Source: Flavobacteriaceae bacterium
Lineage (GTDB): Bacteria; Bacteroidota; Bacteroidia; Flavobacteriales; Flavobacteriaceae
Direction of reading: 5' to 3'
Assembly: GCA_030726725.1 (NCBI GenBank)
Contig: JANRDC010000004.1
Span: 62,001 to 126,000, forward strand
Length of the DNA: 64,000 nucleotides
A model generated the notes under the pieces. The model saw only the letters and a list, made by a program, of their open reading frames with translations. It was not told the origin of the DNA and ran no database searches. Made by a program: the position numbers and the translations under genes. Shown piece after piece: positions 38,727 to 48,678 of the stretch; the first letter of the stretch is position 1; each line of letters begins with the position of its first letter.

Positions 38727-39158
38727 ATGGCCATCCAGCAAAAAATCCAACAAATGATGACCCAATACGGATACTCCCCCACTCAATTGGCAGATCAGTT
38801 GGGCATACCCAGGTCCTCTATTTCCCATCTGATGTCTGGGCGGAATAAACCCAGTTTAGAGTTTGTATTAAAAGTCTTACAAAGATTTCCAGAAACAAAC
38901 CTTTACGAATTCTTAGACCTGACTCAACCAGGTCTGCAACAGAAAAACGCTCCGGCAACAAACGAAATGAATGCCCATTGGTCCTTGTTCGACATCGAGC
39001 ACAGCGGACAAACAGAAAAACCAAACGAACACAAGGCAGCGAGCAACCCAGAAATACAGCTATCCATGCCAACGAGCAAGCTACAAAAACCCATTCGCGT
39101 GGTATTTTTCTATGGCGATGGCACCTTTGAGGCCTTTGAAAATTCAGCACAACAATAG
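38727..39158 (+). CDS. XRE-family helix-turn-helix regulator
   Basis: MMTQYGYSPTQLADQLGIPRSSISHLMSGRNKPSLEFVLKVLQRFPETNLYEFL is a Cro/CI-type HTH. Confidence 0.9.
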   Translation: MAIQQKIQQMMTQYGYSPTQLADQLGIPRSSISHLMSGRNKPSLEFVLKVLQRFPETNLYEFLDLTQPGLQQKNAPATNEMNAHWSLFDIEHSGQTEKPNEHKAASNPEIQLSMPTSKLQKPIRVVFFYGDGTFEAFENSAQQ

Positions 39159-39181
39159 GTTCCAATTCGTACATTTACGCC

Positions 39182-39550
39182 ATGAAAATACTTTTCTCTA
39201 CAGCGGTGTGCTTATTTGTCTTGGGATGCCAACCTCCACAAAGAAATTGTGCGGAGTACAAAGAGGGTGATTTCAGTTTTACCGCTGAAGTAGGTGGAGA
39301 AGAAAAAACCACCACATTTACCCGTAATGAGCTCTGGGAAGTATCCACCTATGAAGGCGTTGTTGACTCAGCATCTGTGCGGTGGATCAATGATTGCGAA
39401 TACGTATTGCAGTCATTAAATCCAGAAAATCCACAAGCATCTAAACCTATTCACATCAAAATATTAAGCACTGACCAGACTGGTTATAGTTTTGAGTATT
39501 CCATCATTGGGAGTGCGCAAAAACAACGCGGAAAAGCCATAAAAAAGTAA
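39182..39550 (+). CDS. Small lipoprotein of unknown function
   Basis: Lipobox-like MKILFSTAVCLFVLGCQPP followed by a ~100-aa soluble domain; no topoisomerase motif. Confidence 0.75.
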   Translation: MKILFSTAVCLFVLGCQPPQRNCAEYKEGDFSFTAEVGGEEKTTTFTRNELWEVSTYEGVVDSASVRWINDCEYVLQSLNPENPQASKPIHIKILSTDQTGYSFEYSIIGSAQKQRGKAIKK

Positions 39551-39553
39551 ATC

Positions 39554-40339
39554 ATGTTCGAAATTTTCGCAAATGCTGATGCTTGGATAGCATTGTTGAC
39601 ACTCACATTTTTAGAGATTGTGCTGGGTATTGACAACATCATATTTATATCCATTGCCGCCGGAAAACTCAATGGAGCTCAAAAAGCCAAAGCCATCAAC
39701 ATAGGATTGTTATTAGCCATGGTCAACAGGATTGTACTGCTTTTTGGCATCAGCTTGTTAACCTCCCTAAAAGCAGCCTGGTTTCATATAGATTGGGGTT
39801 GGATCGCTGGCGGTATTTCAGGCCAAGCCATCATTTTATTTTTAGGCGGATTGTTTTTGCTCTACAAAAGCACCCGAGAAATTCACGAAAAAATTGAAGA
39901 TAAAGGCCATCAAGAAGCTACACTAGAGAAAAAGCAATCTACATCGTTTGGTTCTGTGCTTTGGCAAATCATCATCATTGACTTGGTGTTTTCTGTAGAC
40001 TCCATATTGACCGCTATTGGGATGACCAATGGGATTTCTCCCAATCCTAACGATGCATTGATGCTCATGGTGATCGCAGTAATTGTTTCCGTAGGTATTA
40101 TGATGCTGTTTGCGCGCGCTGTTGGTGAATTTGTGGGAAAACACCCAACCATCCAAGTATTGGCCCTTTCCTTCCTCATATTGATTGGCTTTATGTTGAT
40201 CACCGAGGCGGCCCATTTATCCCACGTGGTTGTCTTTGGGCAAAGCATTGGAGCGATACCCAAAGGGTATTTATACTTTGCCATTGCATTTTCATTGGGT
40301 GTTGAGTTTATCAACATGAAGCTTCGGCCGAAGAAGTAA
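39554..40339 (+). CDS. TerC-family integral membrane protein
   Basis: LTFLEIVLGIDNIIFISIAAGKL, IIIIDLVFSVDSILTAIGMTN, LILIGFMLITEAAH, YFAIAFSLGVEFINM. Confidence 0.93.
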   Translation: MFEIFANADAWIALLTLTFLEIVLGIDNIIFISIAAGKLNGAQKAKAINIGLLLAMVNRIVLLFGISLLTSLKAAWFHIDWGWIAGGISGQAIILFLGGLFLLYKSTREIHEKIEDKGHQEATLEKKQSTSFGSVLWQIIIIDLVFSVDSILTAIGMTNGISPNPNDALMLMVIAVIVSVGIMMLFARAVGEFVGKHPTIQVLALSFLILIGFMLITEAAHLSHVVVFGQSIGAIPKGYLYFAIAFSLGVEFINMKLRPKK

Positions 40340-40341
40340 GC

Positions 40342-42990
40342 TTAAAACAAAGTGATTTGCTCCCCAAACTCAGGGTTGTCTTTGTCGTCATTTTGTGCGG
40401 GTAATTCGATGTTTTGATTGGTTTCAGCGCTGTTTTCAACTTCTGTCAACGCTTCTTCCAAATCAGCTTCTTCAACATCTTCATAGGGCAATGGCTCTTT
40501 TAATTCCGTTGATTTTAGGTCAAATTTCGTCAACATATTTCCCATGGCTTTGATGCCTTTCACCCCAATAAACTCATCTAAGACAACTATTTCCTCTGGC
40601 CTAGCGTCTTTGCCTCTTTCTTTGGCAAAGGCCAAGGCAACTACCGGTCTCCAGTCAGTGGACACCAGCTCTAGGTAAGAATCTGGGTGATCAGAGATAA
40701 TCAACTCTTCCTTGACAGGTTGATCTACTGTAAAACGCTTGACATAAAATATTTTTTTAGCGCCTTCGTAGTAAATCACTGAAATAGGTTTCCTTGGATT
40801 CCACTGCTCCAACACAATCATATCCTCATCAAAATGAAGTGATAAATCAGGAGTCACCGTCTTTAAAATCCCTTTTTGATTGATGATCAACAAAAGGTCA
40901 TTACCTCTGAATGCACCCAACAGCGAGCCTCTACCGTCGACATTTAGTCGCTGTACTACTTCATCAAACCAAATATTCCTAGGCTTAAGCGTAGACAATC
41001 CTTTTTCCTTGAGCTCTATACGCTTAATGGCATATTTAGTCACCGTATTGCCTTTAGACTCCCTACCCTTGATCAAAATCTCCGAAAAATCAAGATCCCA
41101 TTTCAATTTTTTGATCGTTCCAACAGCTCTGAGTTGGATATTGATCACCTCAGCTTCCCCATTTGGGTTGGCTGAAAAATAAAGCACTTCAGATCCAGCT
41201 TGGCCAGTTGTTAGCTCATAGGGCCTATCTCTGGTTACCCCGGTCACGGTAAAACGCTTTACAAAGGAAGCACCTCGGGCACCATCGCGATAAACCATAT
41301 TATACACCGTTCTGGTGTCTTTCTTTTTAAACACAGCGACATGTATGATATCTTTTCCGACAAATGTCTTGGCGTCTACTTTGGACACCGTCATTTTGCC
41401 GTCTTTGGTAAACACAATCACGTCGTCAATGTCGCTGCAATCAGCCACGTATTCGTCCTTCTTCAGCGAAGTACCTACAAAGCCCTCTTCCCTATTGACG
41501 TATAATTTTGCATTTCTGTTGACTACCTTAGTCGCTTCAATATCGTCAAAAACCCTTATTTCCGTCTGTCTTTCGCGCCCTTTGCCATAAGTGGCTTTTA
41601 ACTGTTTGAAATAATCTACCGCATAATCGACTAAATGATCTAAATGGTGCTGTACTTGTGCGAGTTTTTCTTCTAAACTTTCAATGTACTGCTGCGCCTT
41701 GTTTAAATCGAACTTCGAAATACGCTTGATCCGAATTTCAGTTAACCTGGCCAAGTCTTCTTGAGTGACGGGTCTTTTCAGATGCGTGGTGTGGGGCTTT
41801 AATCCTTGGTCAATAGCGTCTAGTACACCTTCCCAAGTTTCTTGCTCTTCAATACTGCGGTACACCCTTTTTTCAATAAAGATTCGCTCCAAAGAAGAGA
41901 AATGCCACTGAGCCTCTAGCTCTTCCTTTTGGATTTCGAGCTCAGCTTTTAACAACCCCAACGTTCGGTCTGTAGAGATGGCCAGCATATCGCGCACACC
42001 GATAAACAATGGCTTATTGTCTTCAATGACACATGAGAGCGGAGAAATAGAGGACTCGCAACTCGTAAATGCATAAAGCGCATCGATGGTTTTGTCCGGG
42101 GATACACCAGGAGGCAAATGCACCAAAATCTCGACAAACTCAGAGGTGTTGTCGTCAATTTTTTTGATTTTTATTTTCCCTTTCTCATTGGCCTTTAAAA
42201 TAGAATCGATGAGTGTGGAGGTATTTGTTCCGTATGGGATTTCGCTGATTACCAAGGTGCTTTTATCCAACTGGGCAATTTTAGCGCGCACGCGGATGCG
42301 TCCACCGCGCATACCGTCTTGGTACTGAGTGACATCCACAATACCCGCTGTTGGAAAGTCTGGAAATAATTCAAACTTTTTGCCCTTGAGGTGCGCTATG
42401 GAGGCGTCAATGAGTTCATTGAAGTTATGGGGTAAAATTTTAGTGGACAAACCCACCGCAATACCTTCAGCACCTTGGGCCAACAACAATGGAAATTTAA
42501 CTGGTAGATTAACCGGCTCTTCTTTACGCCCGTCATAGGAAAACTGCCACTCGGTGATTTTTGGGCTAAAAACCACTTCTAAGGCAAACTTGGAAAGTCT
42601 TGCCTCTATATAACGGGAGGCAGCTGCACCATCTCCTGTCAAAATATTCCCCCAGTTACCTTGGGTATCGATCAACAAGTCTTTCTGACCTATCTGCACC
42701 ATGGCGTCAGCTATACTCGCATCTCCGTGGGGATGGTATTGCATGGTGTGACCAACCACATTGGCCACTTTGTTGTATCTACCGTCATCCAGTTCCTTGA
42801 GCGCATGCATGATTCTGCGCTGAACGGGCTTAAACCCATCTTCAATAGCGGGAACAGCACGCTCCAAAATAACATATGAAGCGTAGTCCAGGAACCACTC
42901 CTTGTACATACCAGTGACTTTAACCAACTGCTCCTGTGGGGCTATTGGCTCGAAATCATCAGATGGAATATGTGGCTCTTCCGTATTCAT
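40342..42990 (-). CDS. parC: DNA topoisomerase IV / gyrase-type subunit A
   Basis: YASYVILERAVPAIEDGFKPVQRRIMHALKELDDGRYNKVANVVGHTMQYHPHGDASIADAMVQIGQ; GDGAAASRYIEARLSKFA (catalytic Tyr). Confidence 0.93.
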   Translation of the reverse strand: MNTEEPHIPSDDFEPIAPQEQLVKVTGMYKEWFLDYASYVILERAVPAIEDGFKPVQRRIMHALKELDDGRYNKVANVVGHTMQYHPHGDASIADAMVQIGQKDLLIDTQGNWGNILTGDGAAASRYIEARLSKFALEVVFSPKITEWQFSYDGRKEEPVNLPVKFPLLLAQGAEGIAVGLSTKILPHNFNELIDASIAHLKGKKFELFPDFPTAGIVDVTQYQDGMRGGRIRVRAKIAQLDKSTLVISEIPYGTNTSTLIDSILKANEKGKIKIKKIDDNTSEFVEILVHLPPGVSPDKTIDALYAFTSCESSISPLSCVIEDNKPLFIGVRDMLAISTDRTLGLLKAELEIQKEELEAQWHFSSLERIFIEKRVYRSIEEQETWEGVLDAIDQGLKPHTTHLKRPVTQEDLARLTEIRIKRISKFDLNKAQQYIESLEEKLAQVQHHLDHLVDYAVDYFKQLKATYGKGRERQTEIRVFDDIEATKVVNRNAKLYVNREEGFVGTSLKKDEYVADCSDIDDVIVFTKDGKMTVSKVDAKTFVGKDIIHVAVFKKKDTRTVYNMVYRDGARGASFVKRFTVTGVTRDRPYELTTGQAGSEVLYFSANPNGEAEVINIQLRAVGTIKKLKWDLDFSEILIKGRESKGNTVTKYAIKRIELKEKGLSTLKPRNIWFDEVVQRLNVDGRGSLLGAFRGNDLLLIINQKGILKTVTPDLSLHFDEDMIVLEQWNPRKPISVIYYEGAKKIFYVKRFTVDQPVKEELIISDHPDSYLELVSTDWRPVVALAFAKERGKDARPEEIVVLDEFIGVKGIKAMGNMLTKFDLKSTELKEPLPYEDVEEADLEEALTEVENSAETNQNIELPAQNDDKDNPEFGEQITLF

Positions 42991-43001
42991 TAAATATTCA
43001 T

Positions 43002-44864
43002 TTACAAATCTTTAGAGTTGATAACATCAAGCTCAACTTTAAGATTATCAATAATAAATTCTTGGCGATCAGGCGTGTTTTTGCCCATATAAAAAGACAA
43101 CAAATCCTCCACAGAAGTAGTCCGATCCATCAACACTGGTTCCAACCTAATTTGCGGTCCGATAAAATGTTTAAACTCATCCGGAGAGATCTCACCCAAT
43201 CCTTTGAATCGGGTAATTTCAGGTTTAGCGCCCAATTGAGCTATTGCATTTCTGCGTTCCTCGTCGCTGTAGCAATAAATGGTTTGTTTCTTGTTTCTCA
43301 CCCTGAAAAGGGGTGTTTGCAAAATATACAGGTGATTCTCTTTGATCAATTCGGGAAAGAACTGAAGAAAAAAAGTGATCAACAGCAAGCGAATATGCAT
43401 ACCGTCAACGTCGGCATCCGTCGCTATGACAATTTTGTTGTACCTGAGGTCTTCCATTGAATCCTCGATGTTTAGGGCTGCTTGCAAGAGATTAAACTCC
43501 TCGTTTTCGTATACGATTTTCTTGCTCATCCCATAGGAGTTTAGCGGCTTACCCCGCAAACTAAACACCGCTTGACAATTGACATCCCTCGACTTGGTGA
43601 TGGAACCTGACGCTGAATCTCCCTCAGTGATAAACAAAGTGCTTTCCAATGAGCGGTCGTTTTTTACGTCGGTGAGGTGCACCCTGCAATCCCTGAGTTT
43701 TTTGTTGTGTAAACTCGCTTTTTTCGCTCGATCTCGCGCTAGTTTTCTGATTCCAGACAATTCCTTGCGCTCTCTTTCAGCCTGCATGATCTTGGACTGC
43801 ATCAACTGAGCAGTTTCCGGATTTTTATGCAAGTAATTGTCTAGTTCTTTGCCGAGGAAATCCATGATGTAGGATCGAACAGAGGGCATTTCGCCCCCCA
43901 TCTCTGTAGAGCCCAACTTGGTCTTGGTTTGGCTTTCAAACACCGGTTCCATGACTTTGATGGAAATCGCAGAAATAATCGACTTTCTGATGTCAGCCGC
44001 CTCGTAATTTTTCCCGTAAAAATCCCTGATCGTTTTGGCCAATGCCTCCCTAAACGCCGCCTGGTGTGTACCACCCTGTGTGGTGTGTTGTCCATTGACA
44101 AAAGAGTGGTATTCTTCGCTGTACTGGGTCTTGCTGTGGGTGATGGCTACCTCGATATCCGGACCCTTGAGGTGAATGACAGGATAAAGCAAGTCATCAA
44201 CCTTATTATTGTCCTCAATCAGATCTTTTAAGCCGTATTCCGAGAAATATTTTTCTCCGTTATACACCAAAGTGAGTCCCGGGTTTAGGTACACATAATT
44301 TTTTATCATGCGCACCACGTACTCACTTCTATACTTGTAGTTTTTGAATATGGTCTCGTCTGGGACAAAGGTCACCCGTGTGCCTCGCTTTTTTCCAGAT
44401 TCCTCAGGTCCTGTTTGTGTGGATAATTCGCCTTGATGGAACTCAGCCGTTACCGACTGTTGATCGCGTACAGACTCCACGATAAACGAGGAGGACAAAG
44501 CGTTGACCGCTTTGGTACCCACACCATTCAGACCCACTGATTTTTTGAAGGCCCGGCTGTCGTACTTTCCACCTGTATTCATTTTGGACACGACATCCAC
44601 TACCTTTCCCAGAGGAATTCCTCGCCCGTAATCCCGTACGCTTACTTGTTGGTCTTTGATTGAAATCTCAATGGTTTTACCGGCCCCCATGACAAATTCA
44701 TCGATACAGTTATCGACGACCTCCTTGAGCAAAATATAAATACCATCGTCAGCAGAGGTGCCATCACCGAGCTTACCGATATACATACCAGGTCTGAGGC
44801 GAATATGCTCGCGCCAATCCAGGGATCGAATGTTTTCTTCTGTATATTGAGTTTCTTGGGTCAT
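43002..44864 (-). CDS. parE: DNA topoisomerase IV / gyrase-type subunit B
   Basis: [86 protein letters not shown]. Start trimmed from 44882. Confidence 0.94.
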   Translation of the reverse strand: MTQETQYTEENIRSLDWREHIRLRPGMYIGKLGDGTSADDGIYILLKEVVDNCIDEFVMGAGKTIEISIKDQQVSVRDYGRGIPLGKVVDVVSKMNTGGKYDSRAFKKSVGLNGVGTKAVNALSSSFIVESVRDQQSVTAEFHQGELSTQTGPEESGKKRGTRVTFVPDETIFKNYKYRSEYVVRMIKNYVYLNPGLTLVYNGEKYFSEYGLKDLIEDNNKVDDLLYPVIHLKGPDIEVAITHSKTQYSEEYHSFVNGQHTTQGGTHQAAFREALAKTIRDFYGKNYEAADIRKSIISAISIKVMEPVFESQTKTKLGSTEMGGEMPSVRSYIMDFLGKELDNYLHKNPETAQLMQSKIMQAERERKELSGIRKLARDRAKKASLHNKKLRDCRVHLTDVKNDRSLESTLFITEGDSASGSITKSRDVNCQAVFSLRGKPLNSYGMSKKIVYENEEFNLLQAALNIEDSMEDLRYNKIVIATDADVDGMHIRLLLITFFLQFFPELIKENHLYILQTPLFRVRNKKQTIYCYSDEERRNAIAQLGAKPEITRFKGLGEISPDEFKHFIGPQIRLEPVLMDRTTSVEDLLSFYMGKNTPDRQEFIIDNLKVELDVINSKDL

Positions 44865-44997
44865 TCTAGGAAGAACACCCAAAATAATTCATTTGGGTGA
44901 AAAGGCTAAGATAACAAGACTCCCAAAAAGATAAAAAGCGGTGGCTTTAAAGTAATTAACAATAAGCAGACACCTATTGTTGACAGCTATTCAGGAA

Positions 44998-46092
44998 CTA
45001 TACGTTAAATCTGAAATGCATCACATCACCGTCCTGAACGATGTACTCTTTTCCTTCAACACGCATCTTACCAGCTTCCTTCACTTTGGACTCACTGCCG
45101 TAATGAACGTAGTCCTGATAAGAGATTACTTCAGCTCGGATAAATCCTTTTTCAAAATCTGTGTGAATGACGCCAGCTGCCTGAGGTGCTGTAGCTCCTT
45201 TATGGATGGTCCAAGCGCGCACCTCTTTGACACCTGCCGTAAAATAAGTTTCCAGCTGAAGCAAGCGATAGGCCCCGCGAATCAACTTGGCGGAACCTGG
45301 CTCTGAAAGACCTAAGTCTTCTAAAAACAGTTGTCTTTCCTCGTAGCTTTCCAGCTCAGTAATATCAGCTTCCGTACCCACTGCCAAGTAGATCACCTCA
45401 GCGTTTTCTTGGGCTACTGCAGATTTGACTTGGTCAACGTAATGATTTCCAGATACAGCAGCGCCCTCATCGACGTTGCACACATACAACACTGGTTTAT
45501 CTGTGATCAACTGCATGGGACGCACAAATACCTTGCGGTCCTCTTCATTGATTTCTATGGCACGCACCGAAATGCCAGCTTCTAATTTACTTTTGATCAA
45601 TTGAAGCACCGTTTGTTCTTTTTGGGCGTCTTTATCACCGGTTTTAGCCGCGCGATTCACTTTCTCCAATTTTTTATCGACCACCTCCAAATCTTTTAGC
45701 TGAAGTTCCATATCGATGGTCTCCTTATCTCTGACAGGATTTACCCCACCATCCACATGGACGATATTGTCATTGTCAAAACAGCGGAGCACGTGAAGTA
45801 TCGCATCCGTTTCCCTGATATTGGCCAAAAACTGGTTGCCCAATCCCTCTCCTTTACTGGCGCCTTTAACCAATCCTGCTATGTCTACAATTTCTACAGT
45901 TGCTGGGAGCACACGCTCAGGGTTGACCAATGCCTCCAACTGGTTTAGGCGTGGATCTGGAACAGAAACGACCCCTATATTAGGCTCTATGGTGCAAAAA
46001 GGGAAGTTGGCTGACTGCGCTTTGGCGTTGGACAAACAATTGAATAGGGTGGATTTACCCACATTGGGAAGTCCAACAATACCTGCTTTCAT
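44998..46092 (-). CDS. ychF: Redox-regulated/ribosome-binding ATPase YchF
   Basis: MKAGIVGLPNVGKSTLFNCLSNAKAQSANFPFCTIEPNIGVVSVPDPRL, DIAGLVKGASKGEGLGNQFLANIRE, C-terminal TGS-like domain. Start trimmed from 46176. Confidence 0.96.
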   Translation of the reverse strand: MKAGIVGLPNVGKSTLFNCLSNAKAQSANFPFCTIEPNIGVVSVPDPRLNQLEALVNPERVLPATVEIVDIAGLVKGASKGEGLGNQFLANIRETDAILHVLRCFDNDNIVHVDGGVNPVRDKETIDMELQLKDLEVVDKKLEKVNRAAKTGDKDAQKEQTVLQLIKSKLEAGISVRAIEINEEDRKVFVRPMQLITDKPVLYVCNVDEGAAVSGNHYVDQVKSAVAQENAEVIYLAVGTEADITELESYEERQLFLEDLGLSEPGSAKLIRGAYRLLQLETYFTAGVKEVRAWTIHKGATAPQAAGVIHTDFEKGFIRAEVISYQDYVHYGSESKVKEAGKMRVEGKEYIVQDGDVMHFRFNV

Positions 46093-46102
46093 AAATTTTA
46101 AC

Positions 46103-46453
46103 TTAAGATCCGTGCATGAATTGCTGTTTCTCCAGCAACACTTCTTCTGTTTCTTGGTGCTCGTCGTCAGGAACACAGCAATCTACAGGACATACAGCAG
46201 CACACTGTGGCTCTGCGTGAAATCCTTTACACTCCGTACACTTGTCCGCTACGATAAAGTAGTACTCATCGCTTCCCGGTTCTTGAGGTGCATCTGCATC
46301 TACAGCATGGCCGTTTGGTAAAACTACATTTCCGGACAACTTGGTTCCTTCTTTGTATTTCCATTCGGCAGCTGCCTCATAAATCGCTGTATTGGGGCAT
46401 TCGGGCTCACAAGCACCACAATTGATGCATTCGTCTGTAATCTTGATGGCCAT
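46103..46453 (-). CDS. 2x[4Fe-4S] ferredoxin
   Basis: ITDECINCGACEPECPNTAIY and DKCTECKGFHAEPQCAAVCPVDCC cysteine motifs. Start trimmed to MAIKITDE. Confidence 0.93.
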   Translation of the reverse strand: MAIKITDECINCGACEPECPNTAIYEAAAEWKYKEGTKLSGNVVLPNGHAVDADAPQEPGSDEYYFIVADKCTECKGFHAEPQCAAVCPVDCCVPDDEHQETEEVLLEKQQFMHGS

Positions 46454-46471
46454 AGGTCGTGTAGTTATGCT

Positions 46472-46492
46472 TACTTTTGTCTGGCAAATGTA
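46472..46492. promoter_or_regulatory. Divergent -7 boxes between the ferredoxin and LuxC-like genes
   Basis: Plus-strand TACTTTTG at 46472-46479 and minus-strand TACATTTG at 46485-46492. Confidence 0.45.
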
Positions 46493-46523
46493 AAAACAAA
46501 AAACCAGTCGGTCACCATAAGAA

Positions 46524-47573
46524 ATGAGCATAACCCGAAATCGCATTGAGATATTGAGCCAGTTGGGACAGGAGATGAGTTTGATGGCCACTAAGCTCAC
46601 CGACCCATCCTACTCAGCTGATCCCATACTCGGTCCACTAATCGCCCAAACCACTGCAAAAAATGGTTGGTTTACCCCCGATCAAATCGCATATTGCCTC
46701 CGTCATTGGGGGGAACTCTTACAGCCCCATCATTTAGCCGAATGGGTAGGCGACATTGATTTTGCAGAAATCACCCAAACTACCGTGCTGATTATTGCCG
46801 CAGGAAATATACCCTTAGTCGGTTTTCACGATATTCTAGTCACCTATTTAAGTGGGCATCAGTGCGTGATTAAACCTGCGACTAACGATCAAGTGCTCAC
46901 CCCCTATTTTGTTCAAAGAATCGCTGAACTCGATCCCAAGAGCGCGTCAAGATTAATCATCACTCGTGAACTAGTTGGGTCGTTTGATGCGGTCATCGCC
47001 ACAGGAAGCGACAACAGCGCTCGATATTTCGACCATTACTTTGGGAAAAAGCCAAACTTGATCAGACGCAACAGGTTTTCATGTGCCGTGTTAACTGGAT
47101 CGGAAACCCAAGAACAATTGGCCCTGTTGGGTGATGATATATTCAGGTATTTTGGACTCGGATGTCGTTCAGTTGCTGCATTATGGGTGCCAGAAGGATA
47201 TGATTTTTCCTCATTTTTTGCCGGGATTTACTCGTGGTCCGAGGTGATCAATCACCACAAATACGCCAATAACTACGACTATAACAAAGCTGTGTACATG
47301 ATGAGCAACATTCCTTTGTGGGACAACGGGTTTTTGCTGCTCAAATCCGATTCCCGAGTGGGCGGATCCCCCATAGGCACCTTAAACTACCAGACCTATA
47401 GCTCCATAGATGAGGTGAATCAGTCATTGTTACTTCAAAAAGATCAAATTCAATGTGTTGTAGGACCGAGCGTCCTACCCAACGCTCTGGATTTTGGACA
47501 AACCCAAAGACCTCTACTTCACGATTATGCAGACGGAATTGATCCCATTAAATTTGTGTTATCGCTTTACTAA
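46524..47573 (+). CDS. LuxC-like acyl-CoA reductase
   Basis: IIAAGNIPLVGFHDILVTYLSGHQCVIKPAT, VIATGSDNSARYFDHYFGKKPNLIRRNRFSCAVLTG, FRYFGLGCRSVAALWVPEGY (catalytic Cys). Confidence 0.85.
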   Translation: MSITRNRIEILSQLGQEMSLMATKLTDPSYSADPILGPLIAQTTAKNGWFTPDQIAYCLRHWGELLQPHHLAEWVGDIDFAEITQTTVLIIAAGNIPLVGFHDILVTYLSGHQCVIKPATNDQVLTPYFVQRIAELDPKSASRLIITRELVGSFDAVIATGSDNSARYFDHYFGKKPNLIRRNRFSCAVLTGSETQEQLALLGDDIFRYFGLGCRSVAALWVPEGYDFSSFFAGIYSWSEVINHHKYANNYDYNKAVYMMSNIPLWDNGFLLLKSDSRVGGSPIGTLNYQTYSSIDEVNQSLLLQKDQIQCVVGPSVLPNALDFGQTQRPLLHDYADGIDPIKFVLSLY

Positions 47574-47615
47574 CCCAATCTTTTATGCCAATTTTGTGGC
47601 GCAATTTTCTATCCA

Positions 47616-48677
47616 ATGAAACACAACTTTAGCGCAGGCCCTTGTATCTTACCCCGACAAGTCATTGAACGAGCAGCATCAGCGGTACTTGATTTTAATC
47701 AGTCTGGATTGTCTCTTATAGAAATCTCACACAGATCTAAAGATTTTGTGGCGGTTATGGATCGAGCTCAAGCATTGGCATTAAAGCTGTTGGGACTTGA
47801 AGACAAAGGTTATCAAGCACTTTTTCTACAAGGAGGGGCTAGTCTTCAATTTGCCATGGTGCCCATGAATCTTTTTCACCACAGTGCTGCCTATTTAGAT
47901 ACAGGTACTTGGAGTACCAAAGCCATTGAAGAAGCCAAAAGAATGGGGACAACCCATGTTATGGCCAGTTCGGCGGATCGAGGATATCGATATATCCCTG
48001 AAGGATTTGAAGTGCCCAAAGGCGTTGATTATGTTCATTACACCTCAAACAACACCATATACGGCACACAGATGTCTATTTTTCCCAAAGCAGATGCCCC
48101 CATGGTCTGCGACATGAGTTCTGATATCTTTTCCAGACAACTCGATTTTGAACAATTTGATTTGATCTATGCTGGGGCTCAAAAAAATATGGGGCCTGCA
48201 GGGGCCACTCTAGTGGTGGTAAAAGAATCAATCCTCAAAAAGGAAAAAGGTGTTTTGCCCGCTATGTTGGATTACCAAGCGCATATCAAAGGTGAAAGTA
48301 TGTACAATACTCCCAGTGTTTTTGCGGTATACGTATCCATGCTCACCTTGGAATGGTTGGATCAATTAGGCGGAATAGCCAGCATTGAACCTAAAAATCA
48401 AGAAAAAGGAAGACTGATGTACGAGGCCATCGACAACAGTGCGTTGTTTGAAGGTTATGCCCACACAAAAGACAGGTCATTGATGAATGCCACTTTCAAT
48501 ATCAAACAACCTGAACTTGCCTCAAGATTCAATGAACTGCTTAAAGAAGCTGGCATAGAAGGCCTAGCAGGGCATCGCTCCGTGGGAGGTTACCGAGCCT
48601 CTATGTACAATGCACTGCCATTGAGCAGTGTTCAAGTGCTGACAGAGGTGATGGGATACTTGGAACAAAAAGGATAA
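47616..48677 (+). CDS. serC: Phosphoserine aminotransferase
   Basis: HNFSAGPCILPRQVIERAA, FLQGGASLQFAMVPMNL, YAGAQKNMGPAGATLVVVK, GHRSVGGYRASMYNALPLSSVQVL. Confidence 0.96.
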   Translation: MKHNFSAGPCILPRQVIERAASAVLDFNQSGLSLIEISHRSKDFVAVMDRAQALALKLLGLEDKGYQALFLQGGASLQFAMVPMNLFHHSAAYLDTGTWSTKAIEEAKRMGTTHVMASSADRGYRYIPEGFEVPKGVDYVHYTSNNTIYGTQMSIFPKADAPMVCDMSSDIFSRQLDFEQFDLIYAGAQKNMGPAGATLVVVKESILKKEKGVLPAMLDYQAHIKGESMYNTPSVFAVYVSMLTLEWLDQLGGIASIEPKNQEKGRLMYEAIDNSALFEGYAHTKDRSLMNATFNIKQPELASRFNELLKEAGIEGLAGHRSVGGYRASMYNALPLSSVQVLTEVMGYLEQKG

Positions 48678-48678
48678 T

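Noticed and set aside
38818-39174. 118-aa minus-strand ORF
   Set aside because: Antisense to the XRE regulator, which has a clear HTH and promoter boxes.
39910-40317. 135-aa minus-strand ORF
   Set aside because: Antisense to the terC gene; its repeated small residues mirror the TM helices on the other strand.
44966-44990. AACAATA...TATTGTT hairpin downstream of ychF
   Set aside because: Only A/T-rich 7-bp stem with a 10-nt loop and a weak T-tract; not distinct from chance in AT-rich DNA.
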